This document shows, one piece after another, positions 52,655 to 61,558 of a stretch of DNA of 64,000 nt. The stretch is taken from positions 124,001 to 188,000 of the forward strand of contig CP030884.1 in NCBI GenBank assembly GCA_006969385.1. Reading direction: 5' to 3'. Made by a program: the position numbers and the translations under genes. The stretch's first letter is position 1. The number at the start of each line of letters is the position of its first letter. The DNA is from Planctomycetaceae bacterium (lineage in GTDB: Bacteria; Planctomycetota; Phycisphaerae; UBA1845; UTPLA1). The notes beneath the pieces are model-generated. The model saw nothing but the letters and a program-made list of their open reading frames with translations, was not told where the DNA came from and searched no databases.

Positions 52655-53190
52655 TTGTTACGATCGCAGTCTTTCTTGATCTTTTCGGTCGACGTTCCGG
52701 AACGCGACGACAGGATACCATAAAGTATCTCGCGCAGTCTCAAAATTTCCTGGGCCTCGATGCTTAGATCGGTCGCGGCCCCTTGCATCACACCGCCGAT
52801 GAGCGGCTGATGTAACAATACTCTACTGTTCTTCAACGCGTAGCGTTTGCCCTTCTCACCACCGCAAAGCAGAATCGAGCCCATGCTGGCGGCCATCCCG
52901 ACGCAATACGTGGCCACGTCGCAGCGCAAAAACTGCATCGTGTCGTAAATCGCCAGCCCCGCCGAAACGCTACCGCCCGGGGAGTTGATGTAGAAGTGAA
53001 TATCCGCCGTCGGATCCTCATTGGAGAGATACAGCATTTGGGCGATGCAGACGTTGGCCGAATCGTCGGTCACGCCGCCGCCCAAGAACACGATGCGATC
53101 CTTCAACAGACGCGAGTAAATATCGAACGACCGCTCACCGCGGCCGGTGGTTTCGATCACGAATGGAATCAAGGTCGATGCGTCAGCCAT
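52573..53190 (-). CDS. clpP: ATP-dependent Clp protease proteolytic subunit (second copy)
   Basis: 205 residues from the ATG at 53190 with AAGGAG upstream; the longer frame to 53595 is a shadow of the other clpP. Seen: [28 protein letters not shown], the substrate-loop [20 protein letters not shown], the nucleophile in [11 protein letters not shown], the His in [11 protein letters not shown], and [12 protein letters not shown] at the end. All triad elements are present. It is the canonical ClpP of the pair. It follows the first copy by 50 bases and belongs to a tig-clpP-clpP operon. Confidence 0.96.
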   Translation of the reverse strand: MADASTLIPFVIETTGRGERSFDIYSRLLKDRIVFLGGGVTDDSANVCIAQMLYLSNEDPTADIHFYINSPGGSVSAGLAIYDTMQFLRCDVATYCVGMAASMGSILLCGGEKGKRYALKNSRVLLHQPLIGGVMQGAATDLSIEAQEILRLREILYGILSSRSGTSTEKIKKDCDRNKWLDPHEAMEYGLIDSILDRQPEPKPG

Positions 53191-53240
53191 CTGGCGCTCC
53201 TTCGCTAAAAAAACCGAGGCCGCGCCCCGGAATGCGTGCG

Positions 53241-53888
53241 TTATCGATTGCTCTTCTTTTCCGCGGTTTCGGCGTTTTCGAGAATTTCGTCGACGAGGCC
53301 CCACTCGACAGCTTCCTTCGGATCGAGGAAACGATCGCGCTCGGTCTGCTCTTCGATCTTCTCGATATCCATGCCGGTTTGCTTGGAGAGAATCTCGTTG
53401 ATGCGGCGTTTGTCGCGCAGAATTTCTTCCGCCTGAATGCGGATGTCTTCGGCCTGGCCGGTGATACCGCCCCAGGGCTGGTGCAACATGATCTTGCTGC
53501 TCGGCAGGGCAAAGCGCTTGCCCTTGGTGCCCGCCGTGAGAATGACGGCCCCACCGCTGGCCGCTTGGCCGATGGAGTAGGTCGCAATATCGCACGTGAG
53601 GAACTGCATCGTGTCGTAAATGGCCAGCGTCTGATCCACCATGCCGCCGGGGCAGTTGATGTAAAGGTGGATATCCTGATCTTTCTTGACGCTTTGCAAG
53701 TAGAGCAGCCGCATGATCACGAGGCTGGCACTGCGTTCGTTGATGCCGCCCGCCAAAAAGATGATGCGGTTTTCCAGCAGCATGTCCTCGATGGACATTT
53801 CGCGATAGCGCTGCGGGGCGGACTGCACGTATGAGCGCGTATCGTCGCCGCGCATCATGCTATGTAACGGGTGATAGCTTCCATCCAT
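53241..53888 (-). CDS. clpP: ATP-dependent Clp protease proteolytic subunit (first copy, divergent)
   Basis: 215 residues. It carries a longer N-terminus ([31 protein letters not shown]) before the core [24 protein letters not shown], so a start nearer 53798 is possible. The core has [20 protein letters not shown], the nucleophile region [12 protein letters not shown] (Gly where most ClpPs have Met after the Ser), [10 protein letters not shown] and [15 protein letters not shown]. It is catalytically plausible but divergent from the second copy. The two may assemble into a mixed ring, as in other bacteria with paired clpP genes. Confidence 0.93.
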   Translation of the reverse strand: MDGSYHPLHSMMRGDDTRSYVQSAPQRYREMSIEDMLLENRIIFLAGGINERSASLVIMRLLYLQSVKKDQDIHLYINCPGGMVDQTLAIYDTMQFLTCDIATYSIGQAASGGAVILTAGTKGKRFALPSSKIMLHQPWGGITGQAEDIRIQAEEILRDKRRINEILSKQTGMDIEKIEEQTERDRFLDPKEAVEWGLVDEILENAETAEKKSNR

Positions 53889-54070
53889 GATTGAGTTCCG
53901 ATCTCCCGATGCCGACGCCGAGGCAACCTTGCGCCGGCCAGACTGCTGGGAAAATGCATCGCCGCGGGTGCCGCCGAGGGCCGCACGGCGCGACGATAAA
54001 GCCTCACGATTCTGTTAGTTTCTCGGCAGCCTGCAGGGCGAACCTAAGTTATCAGTCACGCCCGCCGCCG

Positions 54071-55684
54071 CTAGCTCGATTTCTTTTTGCTTGTTTTCTT
54101 GGTCGCCTTCTTGGTGGTCTTCTTCTTGGTGGCAGGCTTATCACCGTCGTCCTTCTCGGACTTTGCGGCAGCCTTCTTCGTTTTCTTGGCCTTCTTCTGA
54201 CCGCCCGACTGGCCTCCGTCGTCCTTAGGCTCGACGATCTTGCCGTCGGCGATGATCTTGTCGATGCACTTTTCGTCACGCAGGTCGAGGTACATCTGCA
54301 TCAGGCCGTTGTCTTTGCTCAGCTCATCCCGCATACGGTCAAAGCGCTTGCCGTACATGGCCGCCATTTGGGCGATCTGCGAGTTGAGTTCTTCCTCCGA
54401 GATGTCCACGTCAAATTCTTCGGCGATCGCCTCGAGTATAAAGTATAGTTTCAATTCCGCGCCGGCCTGCTCTTTGGCCGAAGTTCGCAGTTCATCGATG
54501 TGTTTTTCGATCTCCGCGATCGGCACACCCTGTCGCTGCATCTCTACGATACGGCGCGACGCCACGCGGGCGGCTTGTCGCGAGGAGAGGCCCTCGGGCA
54601 GGTCGATCTTGGTCTCGTCGAGCAGGTACTTGCGCACCTGATTCCGCATTCCCTTGCGAATCTCCCAGTCGAGTTCGCTTTCCATGCGCTCGCGGACGAA
54701 ATTCTTGAATTCCTTCTCGCTCTCGAAGCCTTGCGCTTCGAGGAAGTCCTTATCCATCGGCGGCAGCTTCAAACGCTTCAGATCGTTGACCGTCACCGAC
54801 AATTCGGCCTTCTTGCCGCGCAAATCTTCGGTGGCGTGGTCGTCCGGCATCTCGACGTCGATCTTGACCGAATCGCCGACCTTGGTGCCTTCGACCTTCT
54901 TGCCGAAATCGCCCACGGCGACGCCTTCGATAAACTGCGGTCGCGCCGCGAGTTGTTCGTTTTCCTTCTTGGCGTATTCCTTGCCGTCAGCCGTTAAGAC
55001 GATGTCGCAAATCAGCAGGTCGTCGGTCTCGACCTTGGCATTTTCGTCGGTGACGGGTGCCCAAGTGCCGCGGCGGGCGCGAATGCGGTCGATTTGCTCA
55101 TCGACATCGCTATCTTCAATCGTGATTTCGGGCTTTTCGATCTCAACGCCTTCGAGCTTCGGCAATTTGAACTCGGGCTTGATCTCAACCTCGCAGCGGA
55201 AGGAGAAATCGCCTTCTTCCGGCAAATCGATGTTGGTCAGGGCCGACGTCATCTCCATCAGCTCTTCACCCGTGTCTTTCCCGGCGGGCTTGGCCCAGAC
55301 TTCAGGGTCCCCGAGCACCTTCAGGTCTTCTTTTTCGACGGCGGCAAGGTAGGCGTTGGAAAGCATGCGCGTTTGCACCTGCTCGCCGACTTCGCGACCG
55401 TAGCGCTTTTCCACGAGACGGCGCGGAGCGCGGCCCTTGCGGAAACCCGGCACGACAGCCTCGGTGATCAAATCACCGTACTCGCGGTCGAATTCCTTGG
55501 TGAGATGTTCGCGCGGTACGGAGATCGTGAGGCTCTTACGCAGCGTGCCAGCGTCTTCGACCTTCACTCCGATCACACCTTTGAGCTGCTCCTTGATTTG
55601 TTCTTGCGTCAGCGGCCCATCGCCGTCCATGTCGGCCTGCATCGTCTCTTCGTTCTGCTGGTCTGCCACATCTTCTTTTGCCAT
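54071..55684 (-). CDS. tig: Trigger factor (ribosome-associated chaperone) with Lys-rich C-terminal tail
   Basis: 537 residues from the ATG at 55684 with AGGAG upstream; the longer frame to 55813 has no support. The N-terminal ribosome-binding domain contains the signature GFRKGRAPRRLVEKRYG near residue 75. A PPIase-type domain and the helical substrate arms follow (QVRKYLLDETKIDLPEGL, RASRRIVEMQRQGV-type segments). The protein is about 100 residues longer than typical because of a leader rich in acidic residues and a C-terminal tail of about 45 residues made of Lys, Ala and Thr repeats. It is encoded ahead of the two clpP genes, the usual linkage of tig with clpP. Confidence 0.94.
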   Translation of the reverse strand: MAKEDVADQQNEETMQADMDGDGPLTQEQIKEQLKGVIGVKVEDAGTLRKSLTISVPREHLTKEFDREYGDLITEAVVPGFRKGRAPRRLVEKRYGREVGEQVQTRMLSNAYLAAVEKEDLKVLGDPEVWAKPAGKDTGEELMEMTSALTNIDLPEEGDFSFRCEVEIKPEFKLPKLEGVEIEKPEITIEDSDVDEQIDRIRARRGTWAPVTDENAKVETDDLLICDIVLTADGKEYAKKENEQLAARPQFIEGVAVGDFGKKVEGTKVGDSVKIDVEMPDDHATEDLRGKKAELSVTVNDLKRLKLPPMDKDFLEAQGFESEKEFKNFVRERMESELDWEIRKGMRNQVRKYLLDETKIDLPEGLSSRQAARVASRRIVEMQRQGVPIAEIEKHIDELRTSAKEQAGAELKLYFILEAIAEEFDVDISEEELNSQIAQMAAMYGKRFDRMRDELSKDNGLMQMYLDLRDEKCIDKIIADGKIVEPKDDGGQSGGQKKAKKTKKAAAKSEKDDGDKPATKKKTTKKATKKTSKKKSS

Positions 55685-55892
55685 CTGGCGTCTCCTGAGT
55701 GCAACTGAGGTCCGATATTGCCGACTTTCGGCGCAAAAAACAAGGCCGACAGGCTGGTAAATACCGCCGATCGACCTTGGGTCATGGTTCGGAAGTTCGC
55801 TCGCACGCCCCACGCCCGAGCCTGTACGGGCGGAATCCAGCCTGCGATATGGATTTACTCGACGCTAGCCAATTTATCGGCCAACGGAGAAA

Positions 55893-55964
55893 AGCGGGTG
55901 ATGAGATTCGAACTCACGACATTCACGTTGGCAACGTGACGCTCTACCACTGAGCTACACCCGC
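55893..55964 (-). tRNA. tRNA-Gly (anticodon GCC)
   Basis: A 72-base cloverleaf: acceptor GCGGGTG/CACCCGC, D-arm GCTC/GAGC, anticodon stem TCACG/CGTGA with loop TTGCCAA giving GCC, T-arm GTGAG/CTCAT with TTCGAAT. The discriminator is T, as in bacterial tRNA-Gly. CCA is not encoded. Confidence 0.96.
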
Positions 55965-56285
55965 AAGTCGTTCAGGATCGTCGCCTGAACCCCTGATATT
56001 TAGCCGCCTCGCCGGGAACTGTCAAGCAATGTTCCGCATAATTCGGGCCCCCGCACGCACCGTCCGCATTGCCAGTGGACTTGACGCGGTTTCCGGCCCT
56101 ACCGTTTTACATCTTTCGGATTCGTGAGGTATTGTTTACCGATGGGATCACGTGGCAGCGGGCAGCAGCCTCGGTAATTGCCGAGACGCCCAATGCCGGG
56201 CCGACGTGGGATCGCGGTACCGCACGGGACGATTGTCCACCTCGCATCGGAACCGCGCTCCGCGTTAAGGGGGAGAACATTCATT
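55965..56285. other. Intergenic region before the peroxidase gene
   Basis: No gene or clear repeat seen. It ends with a GGGGGAG ribosome-binding site (56269-56275). Confidence 0.5.
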
Positions 56286-57980
56286 ATGCAGAATCGTCTC
56301 GTGACATTGGCCGCTGTGGCTGCGCTCGCAGTTTCGCTCGCGGACGCTCAAGCCCAAACACCTACGAACTCGGAACTGCGCGAACTGATCGTTGAACGCG
56401 TGGGCAGTCTCGATGCCCTACAAGTGCCGGCCACCGACGCCGAGATGCCGCAACCCGACGATCCGCGCTTCGCCATCACCGACGCCAAAAAGCGCTTGGG
56501 CAAGCTCATGTTCTTCGACCCAGTACGCGCCAACAACGTGCGTCCGGAATTTGGCGGCAATCGGTCGCTGGCGCAATCGGCATCCTGCGGCTCCTGCCAC
56601 ATGGGCGAAATGGCCAGTAAGGCCGGCTTGGTAACGTCCATCGGTATGGGCGGCGAAGGCCGTGGACGAATCAATCCCGATACCGGTCGCTTCAAAGCGC
56701 GCCGCACCATGATTGAAGGCATGACCGATGCCCTGCCGACGCAGGTCGACATCTTCGATGCCTTGCGCGCCTTTACCATGACCGGTCGCTTCGATGAGGT
56801 GGACGCCCCTTTTCGCGTATCGCCCAGCATCATCGGCTTCGCATTCAACCAGCGCCTGTTCTGGAGCGGCCCCGCCGGTGAAACCTACGACCCCGACGAT
56901 CCGACCAAAGCCAACAACAACCCCAACGGCTTACCCACCGGTGAAAACTGTGTGGAAGTCACGTTCAAAGCACACCGCATGTTTGAAACCCAGCGCTTCG
57001 CGCTGCAAGGCATTCCGGCGTACGTGCAATTGTTCCGCCGGGCATTTCCCGAAGAGGCCGCACGAGCCGATCAATCCAACAATCTCGACGACCTGATCAA
57101 TGACGACACGGTCGGACGGGCCATTGCTGCGTTCCTTCGCTCCGTGATCACGCGTGATACACCCTTCGATCGCTTCCTTGCTGGGGATGACGCGGCCTTG
57201 ACCGATACGCAGCGCCGCGGAGCGCAGTTGTTCTTTACGTCCGCCACCGAAGGCGGTGCCAATTGCGTCGCCTGCCACAGTGGACCGGCGCTGAACAAGG
57301 TACTCGGTGACGAAGCCGGCACGCTGATCGACGAGAACTTTCATAACCTCGGTCTGAATGACCATCCGAAAGTCGAACTTGCGCAAGAAGCGCTCGACAT
57401 GCCCGACTTCCACGATCCGGGTCGCGCCGAAGCCACCGGCAACGACGATCATCGCTTCCAGTTCAAGACGCCCACGCTGCGTCAACTGCGCGACGCCGCG
57501 CCCTTTATGCACAGCGGTGAATTCAGCACGTTGCGCGAGGTGGTGGCGTACTTCAACGGGGGCGTACCGGCAGCCGCCTTCTCGGGCGGTCACGGCAATC
57601 TATCCGAATTGTTCTCGAATCCGCGCGGCAACGATCAGGTCGGTCTCGGCCTTAGCGATGACGACATCGACGCGCTGGTCGAGTTCCTCGAAAACGGCCT
57701 TTACGACCCGGCGTTCGTCACATTCGATCCCAACTCACCGACGGAAACGTTTAACCCGAACGCGCGCGATCTCAGCTACGACTTTGAACTCGCGTTCCTC
57801 GGCGCACAGAACGGTCGCGTGCCTAGCCTGATGCAGCATCCACAAACCGATGCCGAAACCACCGCCGATCTCGCCGCCGACACCACGTTATCCGATGTTT
57901 GTGGCAACTTCGGCTTGTTTGGTCTGATGGCGACGGTGACACCGATGCTGATCGTGCGCAATCGGCGACGGCGACGATAA
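56286..57980 (+). CDS. Exported di-haem cytochrome c peroxidase/MauG-like protein
   Basis: 564 residues from the ATG at 56286. Signal peptide: MQNRLVTLAAVAALAVSLADAQA. Two haem c sites are seen: SCGSCHMG near residue 102 and NCVACHSG near 328. Between them lie FKAHRMFETQRFALQGIPAYVQLFRRAFP and the DDLINDDTVGRAIAAFLRSVIT helix of this family, and after the second site TPTLRQLRDAAPFMHSGEFSTLREVV. The C-terminus is a short hydrophobic helix with an Arg cluster (GLFGLMATVTPMLIVRNRRRRR), which looks like a sorting or anchor signal and is unusual for the family. It reduces peroxide or oxidises a protein partner; the partner is unknown. Confidence 0.92.
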   Translation: MQNRLVTLAAVAALAVSLADAQAQTPTNSELRELIVERVGSLDALQVPATDAEMPQPDDPRFAITDAKKRLGKLMFFDPVRANNVRPEFGGNRSLAQSASCGSCHMGEMASKAGLVTSIGMGGEGRGRINPDTGRFKARRTMIEGMTDALPTQVDIFDALRAFTMTGRFDEVDAPFRVSPSIIGFAFNQRLFWSGPAGETYDPDDPTKANNNPNGLPTGENCVEVTFKAHRMFETQRFALQGIPAYVQLFRRAFPEEAARADQSNNLDDLINDDTVGRAIAAFLRSVITRDTPFDRFLAGDDAALTDTQRRGAQLFFTSATEGGANCVACHSGPALNKVLGDEAGTLIDENFHNLGLNDHPKVELAQEALDMPDFHDPGRAEATGNDDHRFQFKTPTLRQLRDAAPFMHSGEFSTLREVVAYFNGGVPAAAFSGGHGNLSELFSNPRGNDQVGLGLSDDDIDALVEFLENGLYDPAFVTFDPNSPTETFNPNARDLSYDFELAFLGAQNGRVPSLMQHPQTDAETTADLAADTTLSDVCGNFGLFGLMATVTPMLIVRNRRRRR

Positions 57981-58014
57981 ATCGCTTCGATTGCGCTTCC
58001 AGTAAAACTAAGAA

Positions 58015-58048
58015 CCCGCCCGAATACAACGGGCGGGGTTTCTTCTTT
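58015..58048 (+). terminator. Probable terminator after the peroxidase gene
   Basis: CCCGCCCG pairs with CGGGCGGG around a 7-base loop, followed by the T-rich GTTTCTTCTTT. Confidence 0.65.
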
Positions 58049-58215
58049 ACATTCTGTAGCGCACGATATGGTAAGCCAATTCTCTCCCCACCGCACGGAC
58101 ACCCCCCGTCCGTTATCATCAGATAGACGCCTATGCCCGATTTTCCATGCAATCGCAATTTAACCGAAATCGCCGCGCGCGAATTTCGATAACCGAAATA
58201 AAGGACGAGTCAATC

Positions 58216-59571
58216 ATGCGAAATATGAAGCGAATAGGCTTGAGACTGACGTTAATTACTTTCTTAGTACCCACGCTGTTGGTCGCGGATGAGCCCGCCG
58301 ACGATCCCGCCATTGCCATTGCGAGAAAGCACCTAAACCAATTGGCCAACGCCGAATTCAATGCGTTTTACCAAGCCTCATCGCGACAGGTGCAGAACGC
58401 CATGACAGCCAAGCAATTGGGGGAGATATGGCAAAGCCTTATTAAAACGCACGGTGATTACCAAGGGGAAAGCGCCGCCGCCCTTACGCGACGCGAAACG
58501 TATGCGATCGTTGCGTTCTCTTGCGCGTTCAAAAAATCCAACGTCAATATCACGATTACGATCGACAAGAATGAAAAGATCGCAGGGCTTTTCTTTAGCC
58601 CGGCCGAATCGACGATACCCTACGAAACCCCTGCCTATGTGGACGTGTCGCGCTTCACCGAGCGACCGATTACGTTGGCCGCCGACCGCAAGTTTCCCTT
58701 GCCCGGCACGCTTACGATGCCCAACGGTGACGGGCCATTTCCCGGCGTGGTGCTCGTGCATGGCAGCGGCCCCAACGACCGTGACGAATCGATCGGACCA
58801 AGCAAGCCATTCAAAGACATCGCCCACGGCCTCGCCTCGCGTGGAATCGCCGTCTTGCGCTACGACAAGCGAACGTATAAATATGCTGACGGCATGGAAA
58901 CCGAATCGATAACGATCGATACCGAAGTCGTGGATGACGCTATCGCGGCCGCACAGCTGTTGATGGCTCAGCACGGCATCGATCGAAATGCTGTCTTCGT
59001 ATTGGGGCACAGTCTGGGTGCGACGGCGGCGCCGCGCATCGCGCAGCGCGGACGCAATATCACCGGCATGATTATGCTGGCACCCGCAGCACGACCGCTT
59101 CACGAGATCGTCGGGGAGCAGCTCGAATACATCGCTCGAGTGGACGGCACCGTCACGACGGCGGAAGAACGACAACTCCAATCCGCCCAACAAACCATTA
59201 AGCGTCTACAAAACGGCACATGGAAGCAAAAGGATGTATTGCTCGGTACACCCGCATCCTATTGGGCAGGGCTTTCTGTCATGAAGCCTGTTGAGACCGC
59301 CCAAGGGCTTTCACAATCCATGCTGATATTGCACGGCGGTCGGGACTATCAGGTAAATGAAAAAGACTACGCGATCTGGCAGCGCGATACGGCAAATCTT
59401 ACCAACGTAACGCTCAAACACTTCGCCGCGATGGACCACCTGTTTCGGCGAGGTTCGGGTAAAACGCGACCCGAAACGTATATGGAACCCGGCCACGTCG
59501 ATGGTGGCGTCGTCGAATACATAGCGAATTGGATCGAAGCGCATGCAACGAAGATAGATGCGCGCGACTGA
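58216..59571 (+). CDS. Exported alpha/beta hydrolase with N-terminal DUF3887-like domain
   Basis: 451 residues from the ATG at 58216 (58147 is an in-frame alternative without a better signal). Signal peptide: KRIGLRLTLITFLVPTLLVADEP. Residues about 30-130 resemble DUF3887 (HLNQLANAEFNAFYQASSRQVQNAMTAKQLGEIWQSL). The hydrolase domain has VVLVHGSGPNDRDESIG (oxyanion region), the nucleophile elbow VLGHSLGAT, ILHGGRDYQV with the acid Asp, and AMDHLF with the His. It is an esterase/peptidase-like enzyme with unknown substrate. It overlaps the DUF429 gene by 14 bases. Confidence 0.9.
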   Translation: MRNMKRIGLRLTLITFLVPTLLVADEPADDPAIAIARKHLNQLANAEFNAFYQASSRQVQNAMTAKQLGEIWQSLIKTHGDYQGESAAALTRRETYAIVAFSCAFKKSNVNITITIDKNEKIAGLFFSPAESTIPYETPAYVDVSRFTERPITLAADRKFPLPGTLTMPNGDGPFPGVVLVHGSGPNDRDESIGPSKPFKDIAHGLASRGIAVLRYDKRTYKYADGMETESITIDTEVVDDAIAAAQLLMAQHGIDRNAVFVLGHSLGATAAPRIAQRGRNITGMIMLAPAARPLHEIVGEQLEYIARVDGTVTTAEERQLQSAQQTIKRLQNGTWKQKDVLLGTPASYWAGLSVMKPVETAQGLSQSMLILHGGRDYQVNEKDYAIWQRDTANLTNVTLKHFAAMDHLFRRGSGKTRPETYMEPGHVDGGVVEYIANWIEAHATKIDARD

Positions 59572-60403
59572 TCGTGTAAGCGCCCTCATATACGGCGTCG
59601 ACTTCACCAGCGCCCCATCAAAGCGCAAGCCGATCACCTGCGCCCAAGCCCGGTTGCAAACCGGCTGCTTAACCATTCAAACGCTGGATATTTGGTCGCA
59701 ATGGGAAGAATTCGACGCGTTTCTACATCGCTCCGGCAAGTGGATCGCCGGATTCGATTTTCCGTTCGGCCTGCCCGACAGGTTCATTCGCAATATCGGT
59801 TGGCCGACGGCCTGGGCGGATTACATCGATCATATTCAAACCTTAGGCAAGCGCGGCTTTGAATATGCGCTCAACGAATACCGTCTGGGGCGCGCGGCGG
59901 GCGACCGCGAACACTTGCGCGCCACGGATCGATTGGTCGGTGCCATCAGCCCGCAAAAGCTTTACGGCGTGCCGGTGGCAAAAATGTTGTTTGCCGGTAC
60001 CGCGCGATTGTTGGGTGCCCCCGTAGACGTTTGGCCGTTGCGCATGAAGCGGTACGACGCCACGGCGATCGAGGTTTATCCCGGCTACCTTGTCCGTCGG
60101 CTCTGCGGTCGCATCCCTTACAAACACGATCAACCCGTGAACAATGCCGACGAAAGAGGTAGCAATCGACGACGCATCTTGCATGAGGTTACGCAGTCGA
60201 AACTCATATCGGGAAATGGCTTGAAGGTTTGCATAGATGACGCCATCGCCCAACAGTGCATCGACGATCATCGCGGTGATTGCCTCGACGCCGTGCTGGC
60301 GGCCATTCATGCGGCAACCTTCGCGCTGAACCCGATCGATACGGCCGCGCTACCGCAAGAAGCAGTCATCACCGAAGGCTGGATCCCGACGATTGACGAC
60401 TAA
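59558..60403 (+). CDS. DUF429 protein (predicted RNase H-like fold)
   Basis: 281 residues. The family was predicted to have an RNase H-like fold. Seen: YGVDFTSAPSKRKPI near residue 12, WIAGFDFPFGLPDRF near 63, AIEVYPGYLVRRL near 170 and GDCLDAVLAAIHAATFA near 247. The acidic residues at these points are the candidate active site. It overlaps the hydrolase gene by 14 bases and its stop overlaps the convergent SDR stop by four. The cellular role is unknown. Confidence 0.88.
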   Translation: MRATDRVSALIYGVDFTSAPSKRKPITCAQARLQTGCLTIQTLDIWSQWEEFDAFLHRSGKWIAGFDFPFGLPDRFIRNIGWPTAWADYIDHIQTLGKRGFEYALNEYRLGRAAGDREHLRATDRLVGAISPQKLYGVPVAKMLFAGTARLLGAPVDVWPLRMKRYDATAIEVYPGYLVRRLCGRIPYKHDQPVNNADERGSNRRRILHEVTQSKLISGNGLKVCIDDAIAQQCIDDHRGDCLDAVLAAIHAATFALNPIDTAALPQEAVITEGWIPTIDD

Positions 60404-61155
60404 CGGGCGCGCGTCTTGAGTTGTGCCAAGCCACCATCGACCCCGATCACCTGTCCGGTTACCCAACTGCTATGCGCGCCCAAGAGCCAGCAGATCGCAT
60501 CGGCCAGATCTTCGGGCTTACCCACGCGCCCCAGAGGATGCATGGCCGTCGATGCCTTCAGCGCTGTTTCATTACCGGTAATCTTCTGCGCCATCGGTGT
60601 GTCGACCAATCCCGGGGCGATGGCGTTCACGCGTAAATCCTGAGCGGCATATGTCGCGGCGGCCGAGCGCGTTAGCCCTTCCACGCCGGCTTTCGCGGCG
60701 GCAATGGCTTCGTGATTGGCCAGACCGATCTGCGCCGCGGCGGAACTCATCAACACCACGCTGCCGCCGTTCTTTTTCATGTGCTTGGCCGCCGCCCGCA
60801 CCACCGAAAACGCCGTGACGATATTTTGCGCGATCACCGACTGTAACTCGTCCATGGTGGTCAAATGTGCCGGCTTCAACAAAATGGACCCCGCCCCATT
60901 CAGCACACCGTCGATTTTGCCATGAACATCGACGCAGCGTTTCATCGCGCTTTCGACATCGTCGAACTGGGCCGCGTTACCCGTTACCACTTCGCCGCCG
61001 ATCTCACCGCTTAATTGCGTGAGCGAATCCCGAGTACGACCCATCAAGACGAGTTGCGCATCGGCCGCGGCCAGTTGGCGTGCCACGGCTCCACCGATAC
61101 CGCCACCGGCCCCGATGATGAGATACGACCTGCCTGCATGTGCTTGTTTACTCAA
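60400..61155 (-). CDS. Short-chain dehydrogenase/reductase family protein lacking the catalytic Tyr
   Basis: 251 residues from a TTG at 61155 preceded by a GAGG element; the frame runs to 61317 but that extension is Arg-rich and not SDR-like. The cofactor motif is LIIGAGGGIGGAVARQL, followed by LVLMGRT, GVLNGAGS, VVLMSSAAAQIGL, NHEAIAAAKAGVEGL and the C-terminal LGRVGKPEDLADAICWLLG...WVTGQVIGVDGG. In classical SDRs the segment before the Lys reads YxxxK; here the Tyr position is Ile (IAAAK). The Ser is kept. The enzyme may use another mechanism or be non-catalytic; similar NHEAIAAAK sequences occur in a subgroup of SDRs. Confidence 0.9.
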   Translation of the reverse strand: MSKQAHAGRSYLIIGAGGGIGGAVARQLAAADAQLVLMGRTRDSLTQLSGEIGGEVVTGNAAQFDDVESAMKRCVDVHGKIDGVLNGAGSILLKPAHLTTMDELQSVIAQNIVTAFSVVRAAAKHMKKNGGSVVLMSSAAAQIGLANHEAIAAAKAGVEGLTRSAAATYAAQDLRVNAIAPGLVDTPMAQKITGNETALKASTAMHPLGRVGKPEDLADAICWLLGAHSSWVTGQVIGVDGGLAQLKTRAR

Positions 61156-61558
61156 CGTTAGCCTCGCGTTCGTTCGCGTGTTACGTGCGTGTGACCATTC
61201 TTTACGACTGCTACGGAAGCCTAGCGGGGTCGCGCCGTTTCGTGGCAAAACGCTTTGGTTACCGCTCGTTAGGCTGCTAAATCGTGCGATTTTTCGATTG
61301 AAACGGCAAGCCAACACTGATCAGCGGGGACACGGGGACCGCAATTCTCACCGCAGCACAAAACCCGGATTTTTTCAGCGACTTTCCACCGATAAACGGT
61401 TACAAAATGGTGCGGAACCAAATCGCCGGCTCGCTCGTTACATTTGATGTTCGGTTCGATCTGATTTGAAGATCGTTCGCCACCTGTCGACGTGTCAATT
61501 TTGTACGCCCGGCGCGCCGTGCTGTGCGCCGGGACTGACATGCGTAACGGAGACCCTC
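61156..61558 (+). other. Intergenic region upstream of the macroglobulin-like gene
   Basis: No gene seen. A GC-rich hairpin (CCCGGCGC 61508-61515 with GCGCCGGG 61526-61533) lies about 25 bases before the ATG and a CGGAG site follows it. Confidence 0.5.

Noticed and set aside
53191-53595. N-terminal extension of the second clpP
   Set aside because: The added residues are Arg/His-rich and lie out of frame over the first clpP; the ATG at 53190 has a good ribosome-binding site.
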